Assembly: GCA_045538755.1 (NCBI GenBank)
Contig: JAZQEC010000002.1
Location: 124,001-188,000 of the forward strand
DNA length: 64,000 bases
Direction of reading: 5' to 3'
DNA from: UBA1738 sp045538755
GTDB lineage: Bacteria > Bacillota > Clostridia > UBA1381
Each line of letters opens with the position of its first letter. Within the stretch, counting starts at the first letter, position 1. The notes below the pieces were generated by a model. It did no database searches. It saw only the letters and a list, made by a program, of their open reading frames with translations, and was not told where the DNA came from. Of this stretch, positions 1 to 7,766 are shown one piece after another. The translations under genes and the position numbers were made by a program.

Positions 1-588
1 GAAATTATCTTCTATGATTGGGAGGATGACGGCAACGGCGATAATAAGGGCTGGTCTGACCATGTCGGAATTGTGGAAAAGGTATCAGGCGGAAAAATAA
101 CCGTTATTGAGGGGAATTATAGCAATGCTGTAAAACGCAGAACGCTTGCCGTGAATGGTTTATGCATTCGTGGCTATGGTGTGCCGAAATATAATGCAGA
201 GAATACCACAGAAACGGCAAGACCGAACGCAGAAGCAACGGAAACAGAAAAGACAACAAATTACACTACTGCGGACAAATACACGCTAAAAGCCTTTATA
301 AAGGACATACAGGCAGCAACGGGGGCAAAGGTTGACGGCATCGCCGGAGCTGAAACGCTGTCAAAAACAGTTACAGTATCGGCAAAGGTCAACCGCAAGC
401 ACGCAGTTGTGAAACCTATTCAAAAACGCCTTAACGCTTTGGGCTTTAATTGTGGCACGGCTGACGGCATCGCAGGGGCAAAATTCACGGCAGCGGTAAA
501 GAAGTACCAAAGAGCGAATATTTGCGTTTCTGACGGTGAAATTACGGCACGAAATAGAACTTGGCGTAAGCTTTTAGGTATGGCGTAG
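1..588 (+). CDS. Phage-type lysin, C-terminal part (CHAP/NlpC-like plus peptidoglycan-binding domain)
   Basis: The reading frame is open from base 1, so the start lies outside the window. The first ~60 codons contain the end of a CHAP or NlpC/P60-like amidase domain: DHVGIVEKV, followed by a strand reading ITVIEGNYS. A Thr/Glu/Ala-rich linker follows. The C-terminal ~75 residues resemble a PGBD-1-type peptidoglycan-binding domain (VVKPIQKRLNALGF, then DGIAGAKFTAAVKKYQ). Such proteins cut peptidoglycan during phage lysis. It sits just outside the split tRNA-Leu, so it may belong to a separate, older prophage remnant on the left. The catalytic Cys is not in view, so activity cannot be judged. 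Confidence 0.75.
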   Translation, partial: EIIFYDWEDDGNGDNKGWSDHVGIVEKVSGGKITVIEGNYSNAVKRRTLAVNGLCIRGYGVPKYNAENTTETARPNAEATETEKTTNYTTADKYTLKAFIKDIQAATGAKVDGIAGAETLSKTVTVSAKVNRKHAVVKPIQKRLNALGFNCGTADGIAGAKFTAAVKKYQRANICVSDGEITARNRTWRKLLGMA

Positions 589-740
589 GACAGGACGGAA
601 AACGACTCACAACTCAATCCTGGGCATTTTAAAGGGTATCAGTACAAAATTTTACTTGCTTGCAACTTGACTTGTAGTGTGTACTTAAATGGCTTATGAT
701 AACCCTTGTAATTAATGACATAGCCGGGATTTATGATTAA

Positions 741-782
741 AAAAATAACTGATGCATTATGAATTTTGCATCAGTTATTTTT
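741..782 (+). terminator. Rho-independent terminator-like hairpin
   Basis: A 16-bp perfect stem (741-756 with 767-782, ten-base loop) is followed by a run of T to about 785. It probably ends transcription of the lysin region. The A-run on the 5' side makes it potentially bidirectional. The rest of 589-934 shows no convincing gene. Confidence 0.6.
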
Positions 783-934
783 TTTGCTCATTTTTCGTGG
801 TAAGCAACAATAAGCCTGCAGTTATAATTATACAGCATTTTGCCATCATGGATAAACTGACTAACTTTCTGACAAACTTTTTTATTTAAAATTTGCTAAA
901 AAAGGCTAAAAGTAGAACATATTAAAATAAATAA

Positions 935-973
935 GATGGCATAAATACTATGTATTTAAGTATTTATGCCATC
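935..973 (-). terminator. Terminator of the split tRNA-Leu transcript
   Basis: A perfect 15-bp inverted repeat (935-949 with 959-973) lies directly downstream of the CCA end of the tRNA-Leu 3' half on the minus strand. A T-rich stretch follows in that direction. This is what the original tRNA transcription unit would need, and it supports the view that the fragment at 982-1032 is the true chromosomal 3' end of that gene. Confidence 0.6.
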
Positions 974-981
974 TTTAAATA

Positions 982-1032
982 TGGTGCGGATGACAGGACT
1001 TGAACCTGCACATCGTAGACACTAGATCCTAA
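982..1032 (-). pseudogene. 3' half of a split chromosomal tRNA-Leu(UAG)
   Basis: Read on the minus strand this is the anticodon loop onward (TTAGGATCTAG), a variable arm, a well-paired T arm (GCAGG TTCAAGT CCTGT) and an acceptor strand CATCCGC followed by CCA. The missing 5' half is at 23352-23386, whose acceptor strand GCGGATG pairs perfectly with CATCCGC. Joined with a two-base AA overlap they give an 84-nt class II tRNA, the same length as the intact tRNA-Leu at 23140-23223. The gene was therefore cut in two by the element inserted at 1033. Confidence 0.9.
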
Positions 1033-1051
1033 TGCTTGATACACCTCGGTG
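1033..1051 (+). repeat. Left element end, attP half-arm
   Basis: This 19-bp arm is the inverted partner of 23333-23351. It continues into a longer hairpin (about 1041-1080) that also carries the ribosome binding site of the first gene, GGAGGTG at 1072-1078. In the excised circle the two arms would meet around AA to form a near-palindromic attP of about 40 bp. Confidence 0.75.
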
Positions 1052-1086
1052 AAGAAATAAAATTCTTCATCGGAGGTGTATTTTTT

Positions 1087-1872
1087 ATGAAAATATATAC
1101 TGAAAACTTTACTATTTTACTGAACAAACACATCACTAATAAAGAAATTGATACATACGAGTTTCGAGTGATGTGCTACCTCTTAATGCTGTCAGATGAT
1201 GAGGGTACTTGTTATCCGTCATATAAAACGATTGCAGATAGAATTGGCATAAGCGAAACGAAAGCTAAGGATTCAATAAAGAAACTTATTGACCTTGGAC
1301 TCATCAAGAAAGAGAAAAGAAAGAAGGCTGATGGCAGCGCAAGTTCTAATCTCTATGTGGTGTGTGAGAAAACTACCGTTAAGGTTGATGAGGTCGCAGA
1401 AGATACTACATCTTGTGTGCAAGACGACCTACCCGCTAGTGTACAAGAAGAACAAGGTTGTGTGTCAGACGGTTGCAATAAATACTCAAATATAAATAAT
1501 AATTATTTTATTAATAACCATCTATCATCAATAGAGGATGTGATGGACCAAGCGGAAACATATGAACTCGAAGGGTTATCAAAAAAGAATTATGAATCAG
1601 CACTTGAAATTATGTTTAATTCAGAGTCAATTTCAGTTGGCGGTGAAATCATTCCTCGTGAAATTGTTCGTAAGCGATTAGAAAATATCAGTTACGAGCA
1701 TATCGTCTATGTCGATAATAACATGCCGAGAAAATTGATTGACGGCAGAGTTGAAATTCAAGTCAGAAGTCCTATTCCCTATATCATAACTGCTCTATAT
1801 AATTCATTGCGTTATACGAAAGATGAAATTGCAAGAATGGAATACGGAGATATGTATTTGAATTCGGAGTGA
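1087..1872 (+). CDS. Replication initiator-like protein (HTH plus DUF6017-like C terminus)
   Basis: The first ~90 residues form a winged-helix domain (SYKTIADRIGISETKAKDSIKKL) of the kind seen in RepA/DnaD-like initiators of Firmicutes plasmids and integrative elements. The last ~85 residues (REIVRKRLENISYEHIVYV, then IPYIITALYNSL) resemble the DUF6017 C-terminal domain of those initiators. The middle is polar and low in complexity. I chose ATG 1087 because GGAGGTG precedes it by 8 bases; an upstream in-frame ATG at 1036 lies inside the element terminus and has no such site. Its place at the end of the element next to the relaxase fits initiation of circle replication after excision. The function is family-based inference. 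Confidence 0.7.
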   Translation: MKIYTENFTILLNKHITNKEIDTYEFRVMCYLLMLSDDEGTCYPSYKTIADRIGISETKAKDSIKKLIDLGLIKKEKRKKADGSASSNLYVVCEKTTVKVDEVAEDTTSCVQDDLPASVQEEQGCVSDGCNKYSNINNNYFINNHLSSIEDVMDQAETYELEGLSKKNYESALEIMFNSESISVGGEIIPREIVRKRLENISYEHIVYVDNNMPRKLIDGRVEIQVRSPIPYIITALYNSLRYTKDEIARMEYGDMYLNSE

Positions 1873-2273
1873 TACATCCGCAATCATAATCGCATAGATT
1901 GAGTTTGATTTTTGTGGTAAGGTAGTTACACCACCCTGAAAAGTTAATCTCTCGAACCGAAAAGATAAGCCCTATGTTAAGCCCTTAAAATCGATTTGAA
2001 AGAACAAACGAAGGTGCGAGAAATCACCTGACGGGGCGCCCCGAAACGGCGAGGTGTGGTGTTTTAAAAGAAGCAGGATAAAGCTTGGTGCGCTATTCGC
2101 CCCAAGCAGGCTTACATCGCCGTGCAAAGCCCGGCGGAGAGGTTCCCAAAGTGCATCTGCTGGTGATGGTTTGGTGCTGTAATGCGGATTTTCCGCACGG
2201 TTGAGCCTTGAAATTGGTGCATATACAGGTATTAATGGTATTTAACGATATTTTGAGAAAGGTGAGTGTTATA
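1873..2273 (+). other. Structured non-coding region, candidate oriT / leader of the relaxase gene
   Basis: No convincing gene is present in these 401 bases, but several inverted repeats are: GTGGT/ACCAC near 1915-1935; AGGTG (2012-2016) able to pair with CACCT (2025-2029), which can alternatively pair with AGGTG at 2052-2056 around the perfect palindrome GGGGCGCCCC (2033-2042); GCTTGGTGCG (2083-2092) with CGCCCCAAGC (2098-2107); and TGCGG/CCGCA near 2183-2196. The local base composition is more GC-rich than its surroundings. Position immediately before a MobP-type relaxase gene makes this the best oriT candidate. The nick site is not identifiable by eye. Confidence 0.5.
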
Positions 2274-3395
2274 ATGAGTAAAGTTGTATTTAAATCGCCG
2301 TATGTTTCCAGCGGCAAAGCTGTCGGCGGAGGTTATATAAACTATATGGCAAAGCGCGAGAGAGTTGACAAGAGCGTCAACACGAAAAAGGTTGAAATTA
2401 ATCTGAATTATATTGCAACCAGACCTCGTGTTGAAAAGGTCGGAGAGCATGGCCTCTTCGGTAGTAAGGACGATATTAATCTGAACAAAGCAAGGAGTGA
2501 AATACTAAATCATCACGGAACTGTGTGGCTGTCTATCGTATCTTTGAGACGAGAAGATGCAGACAGACTCAGGTTTAACAACGCAGATGCATGGAGAAAT
2601 TTGATTCGGTCAAAGCAGTTTGAAATCGCAGAAGCGTATAATATTCCGGTAAAGGATTTGGTTTGGTACGGAGCATATCACGATGAAGGTCACCACCCTC
2701 ATATACATATGATTGTGTATAACAAGAACCCTGGAAGCGAATATCTCTCACGAAAAAGTTGTAATGACCTACGAGTAATGTTTACAAAAACTATTTTCAA
2801 AGACGAACTCAAACAACTCTACGATGAAAAACAAACGCTCCGAGATAAAATTATTGATGAAGTCAAGGAGAAAGTCAGTGGGTTTAAAGTTGACATTGGC
2901 GGAGCAAATGATGAATTTGCCCACGCCTTCAATGAGCTAAAATTTGTTCTCGATGGATACTCCGGCAAGAGGAATTATAAGTTCATTTCACATGAGCAAA
3001 AGGAAAAGGTCGATGCAGTTGTAAAAGTTGTCTGCAAGGATGATAACCTGCAAGAGTTATATCGTCAGTGGTGTCTGCTGCAGCTTGCAAATCAAAGATA
3101 CTATCGCAAGCATCCTGAAAAAAGTTTTGATGTCCTTGAGAAGAACAAAAACTTCGAAAAACGGTTGCAAAATGCTGTGCTTAAATCTGCATTAAAAGAT
3201 AACCGACAAGGAAATATTTATACAAATAAAATTGATGCATCCCCTATCTTCGGTGACATCATTTTCAGTCTCTGTAAAATGTTTGAGCAGTCAATACAGA
3301 AAGACATTGAGGAAGGCTTCACGAAATCAATTGTCGACTCCAAGGAAAGAGCAAAAGAATACAGACGTGATCATGGCATGGGAATGCATATGTAA
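2274..3395 (+). CDS. MobP-type relaxase
   Basis: This protein would nick oriT and pilot single-stranded DNA during conjugative mobilization. The three-histidine metal motif is visible as HDEGHHPHIHMIVYNKNPG around residue 130, and the N terminus begins KSPYVSSGKAVGGGYINYMAKRE as in the MobP3-like group. The start ATG 2274 follows GAAAGGTG at a good distance; the longer frame from 2208 runs into the structured leader. At about 373 residues it is a compact, stand-alone relaxase without a helicase domain. A ribbon-helix-helix-like gene follows, as is usual for mobilization modules. The catalytic Tyr was not assigned with certainty. Confidence 0.85.
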   Translation: MSKVVFKSPYVSSGKAVGGGYINYMAKRERVDKSVNTKKVEINLNYIATRPRVEKVGEHGLFGSKDDINLNKARSEILNHHGTVWLSIVSLRREDADRLRFNNADAWRNLIRSKQFEIAEAYNIPVKDLVWYGAYHDEGHHPHIHMIVYNKNPGSEYLSRKSCNDLRVMFTKTIFKDELKQLYDEKQTLRDKIIDEVKEKVSGFKVDIGGANDEFAHAFNELKFVLDGYSGKRNYKFISHEQKEKVDAVVKVVCKDDNLQELYRQWCLLQLANQRYYRKHPEKSFDVLEKNKNFEKRLQNAVLKSALKDNRQGNIYTNKIDASPIFGDIIFSLCKMFEQSIQKDIEEGFTKSIVDSKERAKEYRRDHGMGMHM

Positions 3396-3422
3396 ATCTA
3401 TAAAAGGAAGGTGAATTTTATT

Positions 3423-3779
3423 ATGAAAAGAGAAAAGATGACATTCAATGTGCCGCCTGCGGTACGAACTGAAATCAAAAATTATGTTAAACTACTGGGC
3501 TTCAAAAGCGAGAGTGATCTCTGCAACAAGGCTATCAATGAGTACCTTACCAAGCTGCATTATGAAGCAAACAGTGACAACATAAATAAGATTTTGGTTC
3601 AGGCGGTGGACTGTACTATAGAGCATCATGTGGACAGAGTGTCGGACATGTTCTTCAAACTTGCTGTCAGCATCGAGAAACAAAATCTCATTGCCAGCGG
3701 TGAGTATGATGATTACTATGAAAGTTATATTGAAGAGGTCGCAATCGAAAATGTGCAGAAAAGACATGGAAGGTTGTAA
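3423..3779 (+). CDS. Ribbon-helix-helix-like mobilization accessory protein
   Basis: The protein has 118 residues. Its N terminus (KMTFNVPPAVRTEIKNYVKLLGFKS) has the strand-helix-helix pattern of RHH DNA-binding proteins; the C-terminal half is acidic and helical. It follows the relaxase by 27 bases with its own AAGGAAGGTG site, and ATG 3423 is preferred over the GTG inside that site. By position it would bind oriT and help assemble the relaxosome. That role is inferred from context only. Confidence 0.6.
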   Translation: MKREKMTFNVPPAVRTEIKNYVKLLGFKSESDLCNKAINEYLTKLHYEANSDNINKILVQAVDCTIEHHVDRVSDMFFKLAVSIEKQNLIASGEYDDYYESYIEEVAIENVQKRHGRL

Positions 3780-3867
3780 AATCAGGTTGCACATATTTTA
3801 TGTAAATAATTGAATTTTGTCGCAATATGTGTTAAAATGTAATCAAGAAGTTATCGGAGGTTTTATT

Positions 3868-4746
3868 ATGGATAATAACGATAAGATACAAATATTTGAA
3901 GATAAAAAAATCAGAACTGCATGGAATGAAGAAACTGAAGAATGGTACTTTTCTGTGGTGGATGTTATATCAGTACTAACTGATCAGGCAACCCCAAGAA
4001 GTGCAAGTACATATTGGGCTGTTCTTAAAAAACGTCTTAAAGATGAGGGTGCCGATGAACTGCTTACAAATTGTAAGCAGTTGAAAATGACTGCAGCAGA
4101 TGGCAAAAAAAGAATGACCGATGTTGCTGATACTGAACAATTGCTCCGCATCATTCAGTCCATTCCTTCTCCAAAGGCAGAACCATTCAAGCTGTGGCTT
4201 GCACAGGTTGGAAGGGAAAGAATTGAAGAAACGATTGATCCCGAAATTGCTATTGACAGAGCGTTAGAGACCTATCTCAAAAATGGTTATGATGAAGATT
4301 GGATTCATCAACGTATACTTTCCATCAGAGTAAGAAATGAACTTACTGCTGAGTGGCAACAGCGTGGCGTTGAAAAAGGCAAAGAATATGCAATTCTTAC
4401 TGATGAAATCACAAAGGCATGGTCAGGTATGACAACGAGAAAATATAAAAATCTCAAAGGTCTCACCAAAGAAAACTTGAGAGATAATATGAGTACAACA
4501 GAACTCATACTTAATATGCTTGCAGAAACATCAACCAAAGATATATCAGAGCAAGAAAAGCCCGATGGGTTTGCAGAGAGTATAAAGGTTGCTCAATCAG
4601 GCGGTGAGGTTGCTAAAATCGCAAGAGAAGCCTTGGAGAAAAGAACCGGAGTTTCTGCAATAACATCAAAAAATGCAACTGAACTTAATCAGGTAGTGAC
4701 AGATTTAATTGAAGGAATTGCGGAAGATATTGATGATGATAAATAG
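3868..4746 (+). CDS. BRO-N / DinD-like protein
   Basis: Residues 1-110 resemble the BRO-N domain of phage and virus antirepressor-like proteins (WYFSVVDVISVLTDQATPRSA, DTEQLLRIIQSIPSPKAEPF, LWLAQVGRERI). The rest matches the general layout of DNA-damage-inducible protein D homologues of about 280-300 residues, with an acidic end. ATG 3868 follows CGGAGG. It sits between the mobilization genes and the HEPN gene, with 17 bases to the latter, so both may be co-transcribed. In this setting it could respond to DNA damage or to single-stranded DNA entry. That is inference; the family's biochemistry is poorly settled. Confidence 0.7.
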   Translation: MDNNDKIQIFEDKKIRTAWNEETEEWYFSVVDVISVLTDQATPRSASTYWAVLKKRLKDEGADELLTNCKQLKMTAADGKKRMTDVADTEQLLRIIQSIPSPKAEPFKLWLAQVGRERIEETIDPEIAIDRALETYLKNGYDEDWIHQRILSIRVRNELTAEWQQRGVEKGKEYAILTDEITKAWSGMTTRKYKNLKGLTKENLRDNMSTTELILNMLAETSTKDISEQEKPDGFAESIKVAQSGGEVAKIAREALEKRTGVSAITSKNATELNQVVTDLIEGIAEDIDDDK

Positions 4747-4763
4747 GCTTAAGGGGATTTTTT

Positions 4764-6311
4764 ATGAGTGCAAATATAACTTTGGGGAAATCAAATTCCA
4801 CTGTAATTAAAGGGTTTTTAAAAAAGGATGATGCAGAATACCCATTTTTATATACTAATGGAAAATTGGATGTATTTCCTCCTGACTCAAAATCGAAGAC
4901 ATCATTACAATCAGGTTTTTTTGAAGAAATTAATAAACCTTTCCAAAAGGGAAAAGTTATTCCTCAACTATTTATTGAAGGAGTTACATCTACAGGCCAG
5001 AAAATTATATTTGAAACATCAGAACATCATTCTAATAATAATGGTTTTTTAACTTATAATATTGATTCAATATACTGCTATGATAAAACCAGTACAAAAT
5101 ACAAACCCAATAATACAGATGATAAAACAAGTATTTCAAAGCCTGAAGATATAAAATCAGATGCAGATAAAATTGTAAAAAGAATACATAATTGGGATAT
5201 AGTAACTAATGAAATTGATGGAATGGTTATTTCGGGAGAATCTATAGATTTATTTTTCAATCCAGGTTATGCTTTTCAACTTAATAACACATGGAATGAA
5301 AATGGTTCATTGGGAGCGTTGTCTATATCTGCTTTACCACCTACTGAATATGATTGTGGCTCAATAGAATATGACGGAATAACACTTAATGTAAAGGTAA
5401 AAGCTGTTGCTACACAACATACATTTTCTGCGGAACCTTTTTCTAGTAAAAGTAGTATGATAATAAATTTTTCAAAACCAGTAAGTATTGCAATGGTAAA
5501 AGAAGTTAGATTGTCCATAGAACATGTATTGTCATTTCTCCAAAAAAGACAAAATATCGAATTAAATGAGACGGAGATCTTTTGCACAAATTGTGGATAC
5601 AAAAGAATTTTCGGATCATTTGTTATTCAAAAAAATGCAACTATCCAAGAAATTGATAATAAAAAGAAAAAAAGATTGATTGATTATACCATTATCAAAG
5701 ATTGTTTTTCCAATCTAGTCTTATTGAGTTTGCAAAACAAATTGTATTACGAAAACATCCCGAAATGTACTGCTGACTGGAATGTTTACGGACCAGATAG
5801 AATCATTTTTAATTTTGCCGCTTTTGATCGTATTAGCGAATTATATTATTCTGAGACGATGCGTTCTCAGGATTTTTATGATGTGAGATCTTTATTCTTT
5901 GAAATATCAAAAGAACTTCAAATAAAATTTGGAGGCAAAAAGAAAAAAGCAGCTAAAGAGATAGGAAAACGGATATTGGGATTGGAGAGTAGTTTACAAG
6001 ATAGATTTGTTAAAATAATTAAAGAACACATTGGTTGTATAGATGTGTTTATGGAACTAAACTATGGTAAAACATGGCGTACAAAAATACCATCGATTGG
6101 CTCCAGATTGAATACTATTCGCAATGATATTGCACATGGTCATATGGATTTGCATTACGATGATAATACGATATTAGATTTTGAAACTCTAGAGATATTA
6201 TTATATGCAATTTGGTTAAGAAAGGCTGATCTTTGCGATTATAACATAAAAATTGCAATTGAACAATTGTTTCATTTAGGGGTGCTTATAGAAGACAAAA
6301 ACAACGAATAA
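4764..6311 (+). CDS. ApeA-like HEPN protein, candidate anti-phage abortive-infection RNase
   Basis: The protein has 515 residues. The N-terminal ~270 residues are strand-rich, like the ApeA N-terminal region. The C-terminal ~170 residues are helical and carry RNDIAHGHMDLHYDD, an R-x4-H motif typical of HEPN ribonuclease sites, close to the protein's end as in ApeA-like HEPN domains. A single CxxC pair (CTNCGYKR) lies near residue 272. Known ApeA proteins protect bacteria by degrading RNA on phage infection. Base composition is clearly more AT-rich than the flanking mobilization genes, suggesting separate acquisition. The call rests on architecture and the R-x4-H motif, without a profile search. 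Confidence 0.6.
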   Translation: MSANITLGKSNSTVIKGFLKKDDAEYPFLYTNGKLDVFPPDSKSKTSLQSGFFEEINKPFQKGKVIPQLFIEGVTSTGQKIIFETSEHHSNNNGFLTYNIDSIYCYDKTSTKYKPNNTDDKTSISKPEDIKSDADKIVKRIHNWDIVTNEIDGMVISGESIDLFFNPGYAFQLNNTWNENGSLGALSISALPPTEYDCGSIEYDGITLNVKVKAVATQHTFSAEPFSSKSSMIINFSKPVSIAMVKEVRLSIEHVLSFLQKRQNIELNETEIFCTNCGYKRIFGSFVIQKNATIQEIDNKKKKRLIDYTIIKDCFSNLVLLSLQNKLYYENIPKCTADWNVYGPDRIIFNFAAFDRISELYYSETMRSQDFYDVRSLFFEISKELQIKFGGKKKKAAKEIGKRILGLESSLQDRFVKIIKEHIGCIDVFMELNYGKTWRTKIPSIGSRLNTIRNDIAHGHMDLHYDDNTILDFETLEILLYAIWLRKADLCDYNIKIAIEQLFHLGVLIEDKNNE

Positions 6312-6356
6312 CTTATTACATTTAAAAGTCTGGATTAGTAGTTTTTAAACAAGAAT

Positions 6357-6386
6357 AAGCCTATGTTTTAAAGCATGGGCTTTTTC
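6357..6386 (+). terminator. Terminator after the HEPN gene
   Basis: GCCTATG (6359-6365) pairs with CATGGGC (6374-6380, one G-T pair) and a T-run follows. It closes the DinD-HEPN transcription unit. Confidence 0.6.
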
Positions 6387-6433
6387 TGTACACAAAATTT
6401 GGTCTTCATAAACCAAAGAAAAGAATTTTGAAA

Positions 6434-6477
6434 ACCTTCGTGGACTTCCGCTCTCTTCTGTGGTATGCTTTGTCTCG
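6434..6477 (+). promoter_or_regulatory. Shared promoter-like motif, copy 1
   Basis: This segment closely matches 20082-20125 over about 40 bases (CCTTCGTrGACTT, then CTTCTGTGGTATGyTTTGT). Both copies read as TrGACT, 17 bases, TATGyT with an extended TGTGG before the -10 hexamer. Here it drives the region ahead of the integrase; the other copy lies ahead of the InlB-repeat protein. A common regulator or duplicated promoter is likely. Confidence 0.5.
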
Positions 6478-6493
6478 CAGGAGGTGAAAAAAT

Positions 6494-6547
6494 ATGACAA
6501 GGCATACAAATGACTTAAGGCGATTGTTAATTCCTTTTATGAATTAG
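6494..6547 (+). CDS. 17-residue leader-peptide-like ORF overlapping a terminator
   Basis: A strong site GGAGGTG is followed by ATG at 6494. The reading frame (MTRHTNDLRRLLIPFMN) ends inside the downstream hairpin 6517-6557, so translation would invade the first stem. This geometry resembles an attenuator leader, here ahead of the tyrosine recombinase. It may equally be a gene remnant. No homologue is recognised. Confidence 0.35.
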   Translation: MTRHTNDLRRLLIPFMN

Positions 6548-6561
6548 CAATCGCCTTTTGA
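6517..6561 (+). terminator. Strong hairpin terminator upstream of the integrase
   Basis: A 17-bp stem (6517-6533 with 6541-6557, one G-T pair) is followed by TTTT. It lies between the shared promoter motif at 6434 and the integrase start at 6642, so it could attenuate integrase expression. Confidence 0.65.
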
Positions 6562-6641
6562 AATTAATACACTGAAACATTGACAACTCTTATATATTTT
6601 ATCATTGGTGGTAAAATAAAATAAAAAGGAGTTGTTGAAAC

Positions 6642-7487
6642 ATGAATGAAATTACTAAACGCACTATTGAAGACTACAAGAATTATTTAATCGAGGAAGA
6701 AAAAAGTTCCGTCACCATAGAAAAATATATTCGTGACATAAATGCATTCGTGCAGTGGTCGGACGGCAGAGCAATGACAAAGATACTTGTGCTTGAATAC
6801 AAAAACATATTAGTACAGCAATATGCTCCTGCAAGTGTGAATTCGGTTTTATCTTCTCTCAACGGATACTTTAATTACATTGAAAGATACGATCTGAGGG
6901 TCAAGAACTTAAAAGTGCAAAGACAAATCTTCTGTCAGAGTGAAAAGGAACTGACCAAAGCAGAATACGAAAGACTTCTCAAAGCTGCAAAGAATAAAAA
7001 GAATGAGCGCCTCTACCTCATTATGCAAACGATATGTGCCACAGGAATCCGTGTGAGTGAACTGAAATACATCGATGTAAATTCTGTTATGACAGGTCAG
7101 GCTCAGGTTAGGTTGAAAGGCAAAATTCGAATAATAATACTTCCAAAGGAACTGTGCCAACTACTGAAAAAATATATAAAGGAAAGGCATATCACATCAG
7201 GCAGTGTATTCGTAACGAGAAAAGGTCAACCTGTGGACAGGCACTCAATATGGAAATCGATGAAACAGTTGTGCGAGACCGCCGGAGTGTCAAAAGAAAA
7301 AGTGTTCCCACATAACCTCCGCCACCTGTTCGCACGAACCTACTATTCGCTACAAAAAGATATCGTTCGCCTGGCGGATATACTTGGTCACTCAAGCGTA
7401 AATACTACCAGAATCTATACCATAGAAAATGGTTCTACCCACCGCAGGCAAATGCAAAGAATGGGACTTGTACGGATGCAAAATTAA
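6642..7487 (+). CDS. Tyrosine recombinase (XerC/D-like integrase)
   Basis: The protein has 281 residues. It has an N-terminal SAM-like core-binding domain and a C-terminal catalytic domain. Catalytic features are visible in order: Arg in ATGIRVSELKY, Lys in the RLKGK strand, HNLRH, GHSS, and the Tyr nucleophile in NTTRIYT. ATG 6642 follows AAGGAG. It is stand-alone and sits in the middle of the element rather than at an end. The palindromic termini and two-base overlap fit a serine integrase better, so this enzyme may resolve multimers, excise a nested unit or be a second mobility system. The region just downstream (7488-7766) is full of inverted repeats that it could bind. Confidence 0.85.
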   Translation: MNEITKRTIEDYKNYLIEEEKSSVTIEKYIRDINAFVQWSDGRAMTKILVLEYKNILVQQYAPASVNSVLSSLNGYFNYIERYDLRVKNLKVQRQIFCQSEKELTKAEYERLLKAAKNKKNERLYLIMQTICATGIRVSELKYIDVNSVMTGQAQVRLKGKIRIIILPKELCQLLKKYIKERHITSGSVFVTRKGQPVDRHSIWKSMKQLCETAGVSKEKVFPHNLRHLFARTYYSLQKDIVRLADILGHSSVNTTRIYTIENGSTHRRQMQRMGLVRMQN

Positions 7488-7492
7488 AAAAC

Positions 7493-7512
7493 CACATAAT
7501 CAGCATTATGTG
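7493..7512 (+). repeat. 20-bp inverted repeat, copy A
   Basis: CACATAATCAGCATTATGTG is self-complementary except for its CAGC loop. Its exact reverse complement occurs at 7723-7742. It doubles as the likely terminator stem of the integrase. Confidence 0.7.
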
Positions 7513-7722
7513 GCAAAATAATTAAAATATTTGAATAAATTATACCACAAAAATACATAAAGGTCAATGTTTCAGAGATAAATAGAACGAATTTATAAAA
7601 TTTGCACACGGCAAATAGACCAATGAAAAAAATCGAACTCATTGGTCTGAGGCTCTTTTGAATTCGTGGTAACTGCAATCACCTGAGAGGGTGATTTTTT
7701 TGTTTCAGCCGTCTTAGTTACA

Positions 7723-7742
7723 CACATAATGCTGATTATGTG
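7723..7742 (-). repeat. 20-bp inverted repeat, copy B
   Basis: CACATAATGCTGATTATGTG is the exact reverse complement of 7493-7512. The two copies enclose about 210 non-coding bases between the integrase and the SLOG gene. Confidence 0.7.
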
Positions 7743-7766
7743 AGCTAATGGGAGTTGAGTAGAAAT

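Larger units (their letters stand above)
7488..7766. other. Inverted-repeat-rich intergenic region behind the integrase
   Basis: No gene is evident. It contains a hairpin directly after the integrase (7492-7513); a second hairpin AGACCAATGA/TCATTGGTCT (7617-7626 with 7639-7648); a short terminator ATCACC/GGTGAT with seven T (about 7677-7701); and a second 20-bp palindrome at 7723-7742 that is the exact reverse complement of 7493-7512. Confidence 0.6.
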
